Shown: positions 32,700 to 48,982, counted from the first letter of the stretch. The stretch is DNA of 64,000 nt from Streptomyces sp. TS71-3 (GCF_018327685.1 NZ_BNEL01000003.1:2914001-2978000); one strand, 5' to 3'. Program-made: numbers and translations. The notes: generated from the sequence alone by a model not told the origin.

Positions 32700-34381
32700 G
32701 CGATCAGCTCCTTCGCCGGTTCCGAGAGCGTCGCCGCTATCGGCTCATACGCCTCCTGCGGTGCCTCGTGGGCCGGCCGCAGCAGTTCCAGGGCACGTTC
32801 GAGGGCGGCCGTGAGCAGGGTGACGCGCCGCGGGTCACCGGGGTCCGCGAGCAGCAGGTGTCCTGCCGCGGCGCCCGCGTAGCAGCGTTCGTAGCGGCGG
32901 GCGGTCTCGAACGCCTCGGGGGGCGCGTCGCGGCCGGCCGGGCCCAGGGCCGCCATGGCGTCCGCGACCGCGGCCGCCTCCTCGGCCAGGGCCCCGGCCA
33001 GGTCGTGGACCCGCTCCGGTACGGCGCCGGCGGCGGCGAGCGCGGAGAGCCGGCCGGCGACGGCGGGCAGCGCCTGCACCACGCTGCAGCCCGTACGGCT
33101 CATCAGGCGCAGCGCCCCGAAGTCGAGCGGCGGGACCGGTCCCGCGGTGACGGCGGCGGCGAGGCCAGCGCGGTCGTGCTCGCCGGTCCGGATCCGGCGG
33201 GCGAGCAGGGGGAACTGGCTGATCAGCGCGGAACGGTTCACCGCGGTGCTGCCATCGAAGATGGCGACGACCCGGTGGTCGCGCTCCAGCTTCTGGAACC
33301 GACCATTCTCATGATGGCGCGTCAGATAGCCGCGCGCGCCGATGAGCTCGGCGAGATCGTCGATGGCCAGCTGGACGATCTCCGGCACGCCGGCCTTGAC
33401 CACCGCCGACACCACGCTCATCTCCCCGGTCATGCAGTGGGCCCCGCGTGCCGACAGCAGCGAGGCGGCGTCGGCGAGCACGAGCGAGGCCGCGGCCCGC
33501 CCGAGCACCCGGCGGGCCAGCGGGAGCCGCAGCAGGGTGGTGCCGTACATGGCGCGCCCGGCCGCGAAGTCGTGCGCCAGCCCCAGCGCGTGCTCCCCGG
33601 CGCCCAGCGAGAGGGAGGTGCACACGGTCCTGGTCAGCTGGAGCGCAAGCAACACGGCGTCCAGGCCCTCGCCGGCCCGGCCGGTGAGCGCGTCTTCGGG
33701 GACGTGCGCGCCGTCGAAGCGGACGCCGCTGATGTCGGCACCCCGGATGCCGTGCGTGGGCTCCTTGGGCAGCGGCCGCCAGCTGCCCGGCGCCAGCCCC
33801 TCCTTGTCGACGAGGAGCAGGCTGAACCCCCGCGGCCCGCCCTCGGGCGCGGTACGGGCCAGCACCGAGACGAGGCGGCCGCGGGTGGCGTTGTTGACGG
33901 GCCACTTCGCGCCGTCGAGCCGCCAGCCCCCGTCCGGCGCGGGCGCGGCGGTCAGCTCGCCGGCCAGCAGGTCGCTGCCGTGCCCGGGCTCGGTCAGTCC
34001 CCAGGACACCACCGTGCCGTCGAGGACCATGGCGGCGAGATCCCGCCGCTGGTCGTCCCGGCCGGCCACCCAGGTCGGCGCCGAGCCCAGGAAGGTCTTG
34101 CCGTGCGCGACGGCGACGGTCACGTCCCGGCGGGCCACCGTGCGCAGCGCCGCGACCAGCTCCGGCAGGCCGCCGGGTACGCCGCCCAGTGCGGCCGGCA
34201 CGTAGGCGCGGGCGAGGCCGCAGGCGTCCAGGACCGCGCAGGCCTCGGCGGGGAACTCCTCACGGTCGTCCAGCCGGGCGATGGCCGCCGGGTGGAAGGG
34301 CCCGTCGGCCGCCGCGGCGTCCATGGCGCTCTCCAGCACGCCGGGCAGGCCGGTGGGCCAGAGGGCCGCGCCGCCGCTCAC
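32696..34381 (-). CDS. Acyl-CoA dehydrogenase-like protein (ACAD-2)
   Basis: 561 residues. FAD-binding mid-domain signatures: VSWGLTEPGHGSDLLAGELT, WPVNNATRGRLVSVLART and GIRGADISGVRFDGAHVP; C-domain with LQLTRTVCTSLSLGAG and the FAD/substrate loop VAIFDGSTAVNRSAL. With ACAD-1 it probably forms a pair that oxidises the ACP-bound fatty acyl chain at the alpha-beta position, as in ramoplanin- and enduracidin-type clusters. Its start overlaps the FAAL stop by 4 nt. Plain beta-oxidation is less likely given the operon. Confidence 0.85.
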   Translation of the reverse strand: MSGGAALWPTGLPGVLESAMDAAAADGPFHPAAIARLDDREEFPAEACAVLDACGLARAYVPAALGGVPGGLPELVAALRTVARRDVTVAVAHGKTFLGSAPTWVAGRDDQRRDLAAMVLDGTVVSWGLTEPGHGSDLLAGELTAAPAPDGGWRLDGAKWPVNNATRGRLVSVLARTAPEGGPRGFSLLLVDKEGLAPGSWRPLPKEPTHGIRGADISGVRFDGAHVPEDALTGRAGEGLDAVLLALQLTRTVCTSLSLGAGEHALGLAHDFAAGRAMYGTTLLRLPLARRVLGRAAASLVLADAASLLSARGAHCMTGEMSVVSAVVKAGVPEIVQLAIDDLAELIGARGYLTRHHENGRFQKLERDHRVVAIFDGSTAVNRSALISQFPLLARRIRTGEHDRAGLAAAVTAGPVPPLDFGALRLMSRTGCSVVQALPAVAGRLSALAAAGAVPERVHDLAGALAEEAAAVADAMAALGPAGRDAPPEAFETARRYERCYAGAAAGHLLLADPGDPRRVTLLTAALERALELLRPAHEAPQEAYEPIAATLSEPAKELIA

Positions 34382-36135
34382 GCGGGTTCCCCGCTCACCA
34401 GCGCGCCCACCGCCGGCTCCAGGTGGGCGTGGACGGGGGTGAGGGCGCCGTCGAGGAACAGCCGCCGCATCTCGCCGCGCTGCACCTTGCCGCTCGTGGT
34501 CTTGCGGACGGACCCGGGCCGGAGCAGGACCAGGCCGGCCGTGCGCACCCCGAACTCCTGGTAGACCGTGGTGCGCATGTCCCGGGCCAGCTCCTGGTAC
34601 TGCTCCTCGGTGAACCGGCCGCGGACCTCGTGCAGCACGACGACCTCCTCCTGCGGCACGGACACGGTGAACGCGGTGCCGGCCAGCGTGGCGAGCGCGG
34701 GGTGCCGCAACCGCAGTTCGTGCTCGATGTCCTGCGGGTAGAGGTTGCGGCCGTGCACGATCAGCAGGTCCTTGCTGCGCCCGGTCACGTAGATCTCACC
34801 GTCCTGCAGGGCGCCCAGGTCGCCCGTGCGCAGGAAGGGTCCCTCACCGCCGGCGGTGCGGGCGCCGAAGGTCTCCTCGGTGGCGTCGGGGCGGCCCCAG
34901 TAGCCGGGGGCCACGCTGGGACCCCGCAGCCAGATCTCCCCGGTGGTGCCGTCGGGCAGCACCGTGCCGTCGTGGGGGTCCACGATCCGCACGTCGAAGT
35001 CCGGTACGTCTCCGCAGCCCACCAGCTCGCGGACCGGTCCATCGGGCAGCGGGGGCTGCAGGAGGTGCTTCTCCAGTGCGTCGGAGTCGACGGGGGCGAC
35101 CCGGGGCGGGCGGCCGGCCAGGCCGGAGACGAACACGGTGGCCTCGGCCATCCCGTAGCAGGGGGCGAGGGCCTCGGCGCGGAATCCGGCGGAGGCGAAG
35201 CGCTCGGCGAAGTCGCGCAGGGTGGAGGCCTGGATCGGTTCGGAGCCGTTGGCCGCGAACCGCCACCGGGACAGGTCGAGCCGCTCCAGCTGGGCATCGG
35301 TCACCCGGCGCACGCACAGCTCGTAGGCGAAGTTGGGTGCGGCCGAGTACCCGAGGTCGTAGCGGTCGATGAGGCCGAGCCACTGGTGCGGTCGCTTGAG
35401 GAACGCCATCGGCGACATCAGCGCGCAGCTGCTGCCGAGGAACAGGCTGGGCAGCAGCTGCCCCATCAGGCCCATGTCGTGGTAGAGCGGGATCCAGCCG
35501 CCGAAGTCGGTGTCCTCGCTCAGCCCGAGGGCCCGGCGCAGGCTGTCGGCGTTGTGCAGCAGGTTGCCGTGGTCGACCATGACGCCCTTGGGATCGCCGG
35601 TGGACCCGGAGGTGTACTGGAGCAGGACCAGGTCGCGGGCCGCGGCTTCGGGGTCGCGCCAGCGGTCGGCGGCGCCCAGGTCCGCGGCGTCGCTGGCCGC
35701 CACGGTGAAGTCGAGGCCCTCGGCGTCGATCCAGCGGCGTGCCTCGTCGAGTTGTCCGGTGTCGGTGAGCGCCACGCTCACCCCGGCGTCCAGCGCGATG
35801 CCGGTGACCCGGCGCTGCTGGTACTGGAACTGTCCGGGCATCGGCGAGGGGACCGCGATCGTGCCCGCGTACAGGCAGCCCAGGAACGCGGTGACGAAGG
35901 GCAGGCCCGGCGGGTGCAGCAGCAGGACGCGGTCGCCGGGCGCGCAGCGCTCCTGAAGCCAGGAGGCCACGCGGCGGGCCTCCGCGTCGAGTGCCGCGTA
36001 GTCGAGGGTGCGGGCGCCGTCCGGCGCATCGTGGTCGTGGACGAAGGTGACCGCGGCCCGGCCGGGCCGTTCACCGGCATGGCGGCGCAACAGGTGCAGG
36101 GCACTGGGCTCGTCCACGAGCAGGCGGTCGGTCAC
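34378..36135 (-). CDS. Fatty acyl-AMP ligase (FAAL)
   Basis: 585 residues of the ANL adenylating family. Phosphate loop YTSGSTGDPKG (174-184), IPLYHDMGLMGQLLPSLFLG (about 218-237), FAANGSEPI, CYGMAEATVFVSG and RTGDLG are the usual FAAL sequence of motifs, and the C-domain ends RKTTSGKVQRGEMRRLF with the A10 Lys. FAALs activate free fatty acids as acyl-AMP and pass them to an ACP without CoA. It should prime the lipopeptide by loading the stand-alone ACP. GTG 36135 overlaps the reductase-protein stop by 4 nt. Confidence 0.92.
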   Translation of the reverse strand: MTDRLLVDEPSALHLLRRHAGERPGRAAVTFVHDHDAPDGARTLDYAALDAEARRVASWLQERCAPGDRVLLLHPPGLPFVTAFLGCLYAGTIAVPSPMPGQFQYQQRRVTGIALDAGVSVALTDTGQLDEARRWIDAEGLDFTVAASDAADLGAADRWRDPEAAARDLVLLQYTSGSTGDPKGVMVDHGNLLHNADSLRRALGLSEDTDFGGWIPLYHDMGLMGQLLPSLFLGSSCALMSPMAFLKRPHQWLGLIDRYDLGYSAAPNFAYELCVRRVTDAQLERLDLSRWRFAANGSEPIQASTLRDFAERFASAGFRAEALAPCYGMAEATVFVSGLAGRPPRVAPVDSDALEKHLLQPPLPDGPVRELVGCGDVPDFDVRIVDPHDGTVLPDGTTGEIWLRGPSVAPGYWGRPDATEETFGARTAGGEGPFLRTGDLGALQDGEIYVTGRSKDLLIVHGRNLYPQDIEHELRLRHPALATLAGTAFTVSVPQEEVVVLHEVRGRFTEEQYQELARDMRTTVYQEFGVRTAGLVLLRPGSVRKTTSGKVQRGEMRRLFLDGALTPVHAHLEPAVGALVSGEPA

Positions 36136-37835
36136 GGGGCTGTCCTCTCGGCACGCGCGGGCAGGAAGCGGGTGGCTTCGAAGTGGTCGAGGTAGCGGCC
36201 GAGAAGCTCGCGCTCGGGTGGCATGCAGGCGATGCCCGAACCGCTCAGTGCCGCCCGCAGGTTGGTGGTGTCGAAGACGGGCCGGCTGCCCCGGTAGCCG
36301 AGGTCCTTGGCCGGCCGGTCGGAGCCGAACAGGGGCAGGAAGCGGGCGAGTTCGTTCTCCTCGCCGCGTTCCACGGCCCCGGTCAGCTCGGCGTACCAGT
36401 CGGCGTACGAGAGCCTGCGCAGCGGGTAGCCGCACTCGTCGAGCAGCTCGACCAGCCGGTCCCAGGCGAGCGGATGGCCACCCGGCAGGTTGAAGGCGGT
36501 GCCGTGGCCCTGCCCGCCGAGGGCGATGTGGGCGACCGCCGCGGCGCAGAAGTCGACCGGGGTCATCTCCAGGAACACGTCGAACGCCAGCGCCGCGCCG
36601 AGCTGGACACAGCCCTTGAGGGTGGCGTTGAGGAACGTGTCCTCGGCGCAGGCACCCGTGGTCTGGGCGCCGGTGATCTGGCCGGGCCGGTAGACGCAGG
36701 TGGGCAGGCCGCGTTCGTGGGCCTGCGCCATCATGCGGTCGCCGACCCACTTGGTCTGCCGGTACCCGCCGACCACGCCCTCGGGATCGGTCGCAGCCTC
36801 CTCCGACCAGCGGTGCTCGCCGGGGCGGCCCGGGTAGACCGCGAGGGAGGAGATGTAGTGCACCGGTTTGATCCGGTGCCGCGCGGCGAGCCGCAGCACC
36901 TCCTGGGTGCCGAGCACGTTGACCGGCTTGAGCCGCTGGTACGGCAGCGCGTAGCTGGACCAGGCACCGTTGTGGACGATCATCTGGACGTCGCGGGCGA
37001 GCCGCCGGTAGGTGCCGTGGTCGAGGCCGAAGTAGGGCCGGGCCAGGTCGCCGGGAACCGCGGTGAACCGTGCCTCGTCGCCGTCCCGCCACACCCCGTA
37101 CAGCTCCATCGCCGCCCGGACCCGGTCCGCCGCCTGCTGGGGCGTGTCCGAACGGACCAGGGCGTACACGTGGGCGTCGGACCGGTCGAGCAGCTCGCGC
37201 ATCAGGAACGCCCCGGTGTAGCCGGTGGCGCCGGTGAGCAGGACGGCGGTGTACGGCGCCGGCACCGGCGGGAGGGCGCCGTCCGCGGGGACGATGTCGG
37301 GCGGCAGGACGGCCTCCGCCGCCAGGTCCGCACCGGCGATCGACCGCGGGTGCCGGCCGCTGTCCGAGGTGGGCGCCGGGACGTCCTGGGCGCCGAGGTG
37401 GCGGGCGAGGCGTTCCAGGGTCGGGTGGTCGAACAGGCCGCGCAGGCTCACCTGCAGGCCGGTCGCGGCGCGCAGCCGGGCCGCCATCTGGGCCGCCGCG
37501 AGAGAGTCGCCGCCCAGCTCGAAGAAGTTGTCCTTCAGGCCCACGCGGCCGACGCCGAGCAGATCGGCCCAGATGCCGGCGAGCCGGATCTCCAGGGGCG
37601 TCTGCGGCGCCACGTAGGCGCTGCCGGCGCTCTCGCCGTCGGGCAGCGCGGGCAGCCGGCCGCGGTCCACCTTGCCGTTGGGGAGCTTGGGCAGCTCGGG
37701 CAGGACGATGAAACGGGACGGGACCATCGCCTCCGGCAACTGGTCGGCGGCGAACTCCCGCAGCCGGGTGCGGAAGGCGGCCCAGGCCGTCTGGGCCAGC
37801 GGATCGTTGGCCAGAGGTGGGGTGGATGCGTTCAC
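36132..37835 (-). CDS. NRPS terminal protein: end of A domain, PCP, thioester reductase
   Basis: 567 residues. Residues 1-62 are not a full domain but the last piece of an adenylation domain: FAADQLPEAMVPSRFIVLPE then LPKLPNGKVDR, the A10 motif with Lys55. A PCP follows (FFELGGDSLAAAQ, S111), then an NAD(P)H-dependent reductase (R) domain from about 195 with LLTGATGYTGAFL and the catalytic YxxxK in GGYRQTKWVGDRM. The missing A-domain bulk is the C-terminal half of the upstream NRPS, so the two proteins must combine to make one module. The R domain releases the peptide as aldehyde or alcohol. GTG 37835 has GAGGGAG 11 nt upstream; GTG 37844, overlapping the NRPS stop by 4 nt, is the alternative. 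Confidence 0.85.
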   Translation of the reverse strand: MNASTPPLANDPLAQTAWAAFRTRLREFAADQLPEAMVPSRFIVLPELPKLPNGKVDRGRLPALPDGESAGSAYVAPQTPLEIRLAGIWADLLGVGRVGLKDNFFELGGDSLAAAQMAARLRAATGLQVSLRGLFDHPTLERLARHLGAQDVPAPTSDSGRHPRSIAGADLAAEAVLPPDIVPADGALPPVPAPYTAVLLTGATGYTGAFLMRELLDRSDAHVYALVRSDTPQQAADRVRAAMELYGVWRDGDEARFTAVPGDLARPYFGLDHGTYRRLARDVQMIVHNGAWSSYALPYQRLKPVNVLGTQEVLRLAARHRIKPVHYISSLAVYPGRPGEHRWSEEAATDPEGVVGGYRQTKWVGDRMMAQAHERGLPTCVYRPGQITGAQTTGACAEDTFLNATLKGCVQLGAALAFDVFLEMTPVDFCAAAVAHIALGGQGHGTAFNLPGGHPLAWDRLVELLDECGYPLRRLSYADWYAELTGAVERGEENELARFLPLFGSDRPAKDLGYRGSRPVFDTTNLRAALSGSGIACMPPERELLGRYLDHFEATRFLPARAERTAP

Positions 37836-37840
37836 GGTCC

Positions 37841-45052
<7,212 letters not shown>

Positions 45053-45364
45053 GTCGATGTGACTCTCCCCCGTAGAGATCGCTTCGAGGCCCGGTTGACG
45101 TACTTCACGGACCGTTCAAAGCTGTCAAAGGATCCGGAAATCAGCCACTACTTGTTCGAGTAGTTGACGGCCCAAAGGGGTTTGGGGTAAGGCGCGCACA
45201 GAACATGGAATCGGCCTCGCGATCGACCGGAAAACGTGGCCGGACATGGGCTTCCCTTTACCTGGCGTCAGTTAACGTCGGTCGCGGTGTTCACGGCATC
45301 GTGCCCCGTGGACATCAGCCGAGGCGGTTGCTGTACCAGGCACACACGGGGGAGAGAAGTGAAT
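45053..45364. promoter_or_regulatory. Divergent promoter region of the lipopeptide cluster
   Basis: 312 bp between the NRPS and LuxR genes, distinctly less GC-rich than the surroundings. On the leftward strand TTGACA (revcomp of 45125-45130) suggests the NRPS promoter; on the rightward strand TTGACG (45164-45169) with TAAGGC 18 nt later suggests the LuxR promoter. The dyad at 45148-45163 and the CCCAAA-GGGG-TTTGGG inverted repeat at 45171-45186 lie between the two. Confidence 0.5.
45148..45163. promoter_or_regulatory. Candidate LuxR-regulator binding dyad
   Basis: CTACTTGTTCGAGTAG is a 16-bp dyad with one mismatch pair outside its centre, in the middle of the divergent NRPS/LuxR promoter. 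Position and size fit a LuxR-type site controlling the biosynthetic operon. Confidence 0.45.
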
Positions 45365-46603
45365 ATGTACGGCCGCGTGCATGAACAATGGGTAATACGC
45401 GAGCGCTTACACCGAATACGACGCGGGCAGAGCGGCTTGATTCTGCTCCGTGGGCCGAAAGGTTACGGAAAGACCGTTTTAGTCGAGCGAATTTCGGACA
45501 CCGCGCGACAGGCCGGCTTCGATGTCGTGAAGGGCCCTGTGGCGCAGCATAAGAGGTTGTTGCTGGCGGCTTCCTTCATGGCGGGCTCAACCTGTTTTCA
45601 GACATTCTCCGGTTCGGCCGGACAGGATGTCGCCGCGCCCGGGCCCGAGCTCCTGGACGAGGTCCTCCGCGCCGAACTGGCGGGCCCTCGCCAGGCCGCG
45701 GACCGGCCCGTGCTCATCGCCCTGGACGATGTCGCCTGGGACGATCCCGACGTCCTGGCCGCCCTGCGCGGCCTGCCCGCCGCACCGTCGACCCGCCGCG
45801 TGGTGTGGCTGCTTTCGGGTGCCGGAGGACCGGTCACGCACGCGCTGTCCCAGCATCCGGACGCCGTCGGCCTCACGCTCGGCCCGCTGCACCGCCGTGA
45901 CGCGCAGCGGATGGCCGCGGACCGGCTCGGCGGATCGCCGGACGCCTCGGTGGAGCGTCTGATCACGGCCTGCGGCGGCCATCCCGCCCTGCTGGGGGCC
46001 GTGCTGGACGAGCTGGTCGCCTGTGCCGGCTACCGGGTGTGCGGCGGCGTCGCCGGTCTGGCGCCGGCGGCACTCCCGCCGCGCGTGGTGACCACGCTGC
46101 TCTGCTCGGACCCCCGGCTGTCCGGCCCGACCCGGGACCTCCTGCAGGCGGTCGCAGCACACCGGCTACCGCCGCGGATGAGCGAGTTGATGCGCCTGCC
46201 TGACGGACGGGCGGTGTCCGTGCTGGGCTCCGTGCGCGAGGCGATGGAGGCCGGCGTGCTGCTCCTCGGCGGAGACCGGCTGCGCTTCCGCCACCCGCTG
46301 CTGCACCAGGCCGCCGACCTGCTGCGGCACGAGCCGCCGGACGGCGGGGAGCGCGGTCTGCTGAGCCCCAGCGAGCAGACCATCACGCGGCTCGTCGCGG
46401 CTGGCCTGACAAACCGTCAGATAGCCTCCCGGGTCAACCTGTCACCCCACACCGTCAACTTCCATCTCCGGAAGATCTTCCGGAAGCTCGGCGTCTCCTC
46501 GCGCGTCGAGCTGGTGGGGACCCGTCTCCACCTGCTCCACCCCGCGTTCGACGCCGACCTCACACCCCCCACCCACGAGAGCAGGCCCGCACATGCAGGA
46601 TGA
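45365..46603 (+). CDS. LuxR-family regulator with ATPase domain; two TTA codons
   Basis: 412 residues from ATG 45365 (GGGGAGAG upstream). N-terminal AAA-type ATPase with Walker A GPKGYGKT (30-37) and Walker B VLIALDDVAW (about 118-127); C-terminal LuxR helix-turn-helix, LSPSEQTITRLVAAGLTNRQ and IASRVNLSPHTVNFHLRKIF. It is less than half the length of classic LAL regulators, as the long central region is missing. Leu15 (45407-45409) and Leu39 (45479-45481) are TTA codons, so translation should depend on the bldA tRNA. The first 60 codons are AT-richer than the rest. Divergent from the NRPS operon and overlapping the exporter gene, it is the probable pathway activator. Confidence 0.9.
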   Translation: MYGRVHEQWVIRERLHRIRRGQSGLILLRGPKGYGKTVLVERISDTARQAGFDVVKGPVAQHKRLLLAASFMAGSTCFQTFSGSAGQDVAAPGPELLDEVLRAELAGPRQAADRPVLIALDDVAWDDPDVLAALRGLPAAPSTRRVVWLLSGAGGPVTHALSQHPDAVGLTLGPLHRRDAQRMAADRLGGSPDASVERLITACGGHPALLGAVLDELVACAGYRVCGGVAGLAPAALPPRVVTTLLCSDPRLSGPTRDLLQAVAAHRLPPRMSELMRLPDGRAVSVLGSVREAMEAGVLLLGGDRLRFRHPLLHQAADLLRHEPPDGGERGLLSPSEQTITRLVAAGLTNRQIASRVNLSPHTVNFHLRKIFRKLGVSSRVELVGTRLHLLHPAFDADLTPPTHESRPAHAG

Positions 46604-48092
46604 CAAGACCGTCTCCGTCACCGACGCGAGCGAGACGGTGGACACCGCGGCGGACGGCACCGGCGGCGGTCCGCCACCGCTTCCGCCCGCCCGGGTCAAG
46701 GCGATGGTCCTGGTCGCGATGGCCGCCACGTTCATGGCGATGATGGACTCCTACATCGTCAACGTCGCCATCCCGTCCATCCGCTCCGACCTCGGCGCCT
46801 CGGTCTCCGCCGCCGAGATGACGGTCGGCGGCTACATCCTGGTGTACGGGTTGTTCCTGGTCACCGGTGGCCGGCTCGGCGACATCGTGGGGTACAAGCG
46901 GATGTTCCTGACCGGTCTCGGGCTGTTCACCGTCGCCTCGCTGTGCTGCGGAATCGCGCCGAACCCCGAGGCCCTGATCGCGTTCCGCTGCCTCCAGGGC
47001 TTCGCGGCGGCGCTGTTCTTCCCGCAGATCCTCTCCATCATCCAGACCTCCTTCGAGGGCACCCGGCGCGACCGGGCCCTCGCCCTGTTCGGCGTCACCA
47101 TCGGACTGGCCGCGATCACCGGCCAGCTGATCGGCGGTGTCCTGGTCCATCTGGACCTCTTCGGCTGGGGCTGGCGCCCGATCTTCCTGGTCAACCTGCC
47201 GCTGGGGCTGGCCGCCGTCGCCGGTGCCGCGCTGACCATGCCCGGGGTCCGCGGTACCCAGCGGCCCCGGCTGGACCTGCCGGGCGTCGGCCTGCTCACG
47301 CTGGCCCTGCTGCTGCTGTCCTTTCCGCTGGCGGAGGGCCGTACGGCCGGCTGGCCCGTGTGGTGCTTCGTGATGATGGTGCTGTCCGTGCCGTGCTTCA
47401 TCGCGTTCGGCTGGTGGCAGCGCCGGCTGTCCGAGAGCGGCGGACAGCCCCTGATCAGCCCGCCGCTGCTGCGGCTGCGTGCCTACAGCTCCGGCAACGC
47501 GCTGTTCCTCGCGTTCTTCGCCTGCAACGCCGGGCTGTTCTTCGTGCTCGCCATCCAGTTGCAGAGCGGCCTCGGCTACTCGGCCCTGAAGTCCGGTCTG
47601 CTGTTCGCTCCGCTCGGTGTCGCGTTCACGGCCACATCCCTGGCCCTGCCCAAGATCATGCCGCGGCTGGGCCTGCACGTCCTGACCGCCGGGTACGGGC
47701 TCAACGCCTTCGGCTATCTGCTCCTGCTGCTCACGGCGCTGGCCGCGGGCGACTCGCTGTCCGGACCGATGCTGATCCCCTCCCTCGTCATCATCGGCGT
47801 GGGGCAGGGCCTGGGTGTCAGCCCGTTGCTCGGCGCCGCGCTGACCGGTGTACCGCCGCAGGAGGCCGGCAGCGCGGCGGGCGTGCTGGAGACCGTGGGC
47901 CAGCTGGGCATGTCCGTGGGCATCACGCTGGTCGGGCTGCTCTACTTCAGCACCCTCGGCGACGGCGGCTCACGGCACGCCTACACGCACGCCTTCACCG
48001 TGACGCTGGTGCTGAACCTGGTGCTGTCCTTGCTCGCCGTGGCGTTCGTCCCCCCGCTGCGCAAGGCCGCGGCAGCTCCGGCCGGCGCCTGA
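46593..48092 (+). CDS. MFS drug-efflux transporter (DHA2/EmrB-QacA type)
   Basis: 499 residues with fourteen predicted helices. Helix 1 AATFMAMMDSYIVNVAIPSI, motif A GGRLGDIVGYKRMF and the conserved start of helix 5 (GFAAALFFPQILSIIQTSF) are those of 14-helix exporters. ATG 46593 overlaps the LuxR gene by 11 nt, so the two are co-expressed. It most likely exports the lipopeptide product and gives self-protection. Plasma membrane. Confidence 0.9.
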   Translation: MQDDKTVSVTDASETVDTAADGTGGGPPPLPPARVKAMVLVAMAATFMAMMDSYIVNVAIPSIRSDLGASVSAAEMTVGGYILVYGLFLVTGGRLGDIVGYKRMFLTGLGLFTVASLCCGIAPNPEALIAFRCLQGFAAALFFPQILSIIQTSFEGTRRDRALALFGVTIGLAAITGQLIGGVLVHLDLFGWGWRPIFLVNLPLGLAAVAGAALTMPGVRGTQRPRLDLPGVGLLTLALLLLSFPLAEGRTAGWPVWCFVMMVLSVPCFIAFGWWQRRLSESGGQPLISPPLLRLRAYSSGNALFLAFFACNAGLFFVLAIQLQSGLGYSALKSGLLFAPLGVAFTATSLALPKIMPRLGLHVLTAGYGLNAFGYLLLLLTALAAGDSLSGPMLIPSLVIIGVGQGLGVSPLLGAALTGVPPQEAGSAAGVLETVGQLGMSVGITLVGLLYFSTLGDGGSRHAYTHAFTVTLVLNLVLSLLAVAFVPPLRKAAAAPAGA

Positions 48093-48119
48093 GGACGCGG
48101 AAGGCGGCCACTCGCCGGA

Positions 48120-48155
48120 TCCGTGCCCGGCTCGGGGTACCGAGACGGGCACGGA
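48120..48155. terminator. Strong hairpin terminator after the exporter gene
   Basis: TCCGTGCCCG (48120-48129) pairs with CGGGCACGGA (48146-48155), and an inner CTCG/CGAG stem brings the hairpin to 14 bp with a small loop. It ends the luxR-exporter unit and marks the right border of the lipopeptide cluster. Confidence 0.8.
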
Positions 48156-48517
48156 GGACTCGAACGGCGACCGCGGCCGGCGACCGCGAACGTGCACCGC
48201 ACCGCTTCGCCTTCGTGCGCGCCGTCTCCGGGTCGACGGATGTGCGCCGGGCGCTGTTGCTCACCCCCGTGGGGCAACAGCGTCCAGCGCCTGCCGAGCC
48301 GGCAACCTCTGTGGAACGGCCATGAGGTGCGCGCGCCAGCACTGCTGATGCTCTATGTGAGCCGAGCGGAAGTCAACTATCGTTGATTATCTGGCGAGTC
48401 GTCGAGGGGTGATTCCATGCCCCCTGAGGGCTTTGGTCGCTTCATGCGTCACGATCGTGGAAGTACCCGAGGCCGCAAGCCCCCCGCCGGCAGCCGTGGC
48501 GTTCTATGATTCGGGCC
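48156..48517. other. Promoter region of the XRE-ImmA cassette
   Basis: 360 bp without a recognised gene. TCAAC-TATC-GTTGA (48373-48386) is a perfect 5-bp inverted repeat in a small AT-rich patch about 130 bp before the XRE gene and is a candidate site for autoregulation. A second in-frame ATG at 48506 precedes the chosen start. Confidence 0.45.
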
Positions 48518-48982
48518 ATGGCCACGGATTCTTCCTTCCCAGAAGCCTCGGCTCCTCGACCTGGCGAAGGCGAGGACCCATCGGCCCCTCTGGACTTCGC
48601 GGCTCGCTTCCGGCGCGTGATCTCGGTGCTCTACCCGAAGGATCTGGGCCGTCCCTGGCGCGACTCGGAGATCGCCGAGGGGACCGGTCTGAGCGGCACC
48701 TACATCGGCAACCTCCGCAAGGGCACCCAGAAGCCCAGCCTGGAGAACGCCGTGAAGATCGCCAAGTTCTTCGGTATTCCGCTGGACTACTTCAGCGACT
48801 CCGCCACCGCTCAGGCGGTCGAGCGTGACCTGCGGCAGATCGAGGCACTGCGGGACAGCCGCGTGGAGCGCATCGCGATGCGGGCGGCCGGCCTGCCGCC
48901 CGAGATGCAGGATGCCGCCCTCACCGTGGTGGAACAACTGCGCAAGGCAGTCGGGCTGGCGGACGGCCGACCCGAGGCGTGA
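48518..48982 (+). CDS. XRE-family helix-turn-helix regulator
   Basis: 154 residues from ATG 48518 (an ATG four codons earlier is possible; neither has a strong ribosome-binding site). A polar N-terminus is followed by an HTH at about 35-95: RFRRVISVLYPKDLGRPWRD, EIAEGTGLSGTYIGNLRKGT, QKPSLENAVKIAKFFGIPLD. The rest is helical. Its stop overlaps the ImmA/IrrE gene by 4 nt. The XRE plus ImmA/IrrE pairing recalls ImmR/ImmA and IrrE/DdrO, where the peptidase cleaves the repressor; whether that holds here is inference. First gene of a four-gene cassette. Confidence 0.87.
   Translation: MATDSSFPEASAPRPGEGEDPSAPLDFAARFRRVISVLYPKDLGRPWRDSEIAEGTGLSGTYIGNLRKGTQKPSLENAVKIAKFFGIPLDYFSDSATAQAVERDLRQIEALRDSRVERIAMRAAGLPPEMQDAALTVVEQLRKAVGLADGRPEA

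Noticed and set aside
34378..37092. FAAL extended to 904 residues
   Set aside because: The extension overlaps the reductase gene out of frame; GTG 36135 gives a complete FAAL.
46593..48092. Exporter as part of a general resistance locus unrelated to the NRPS
   Set aside because: It overlaps the LuxR regulator gene by 11 nt and ends at a strong terminator, so it belongs to the lipopeptide cluster.
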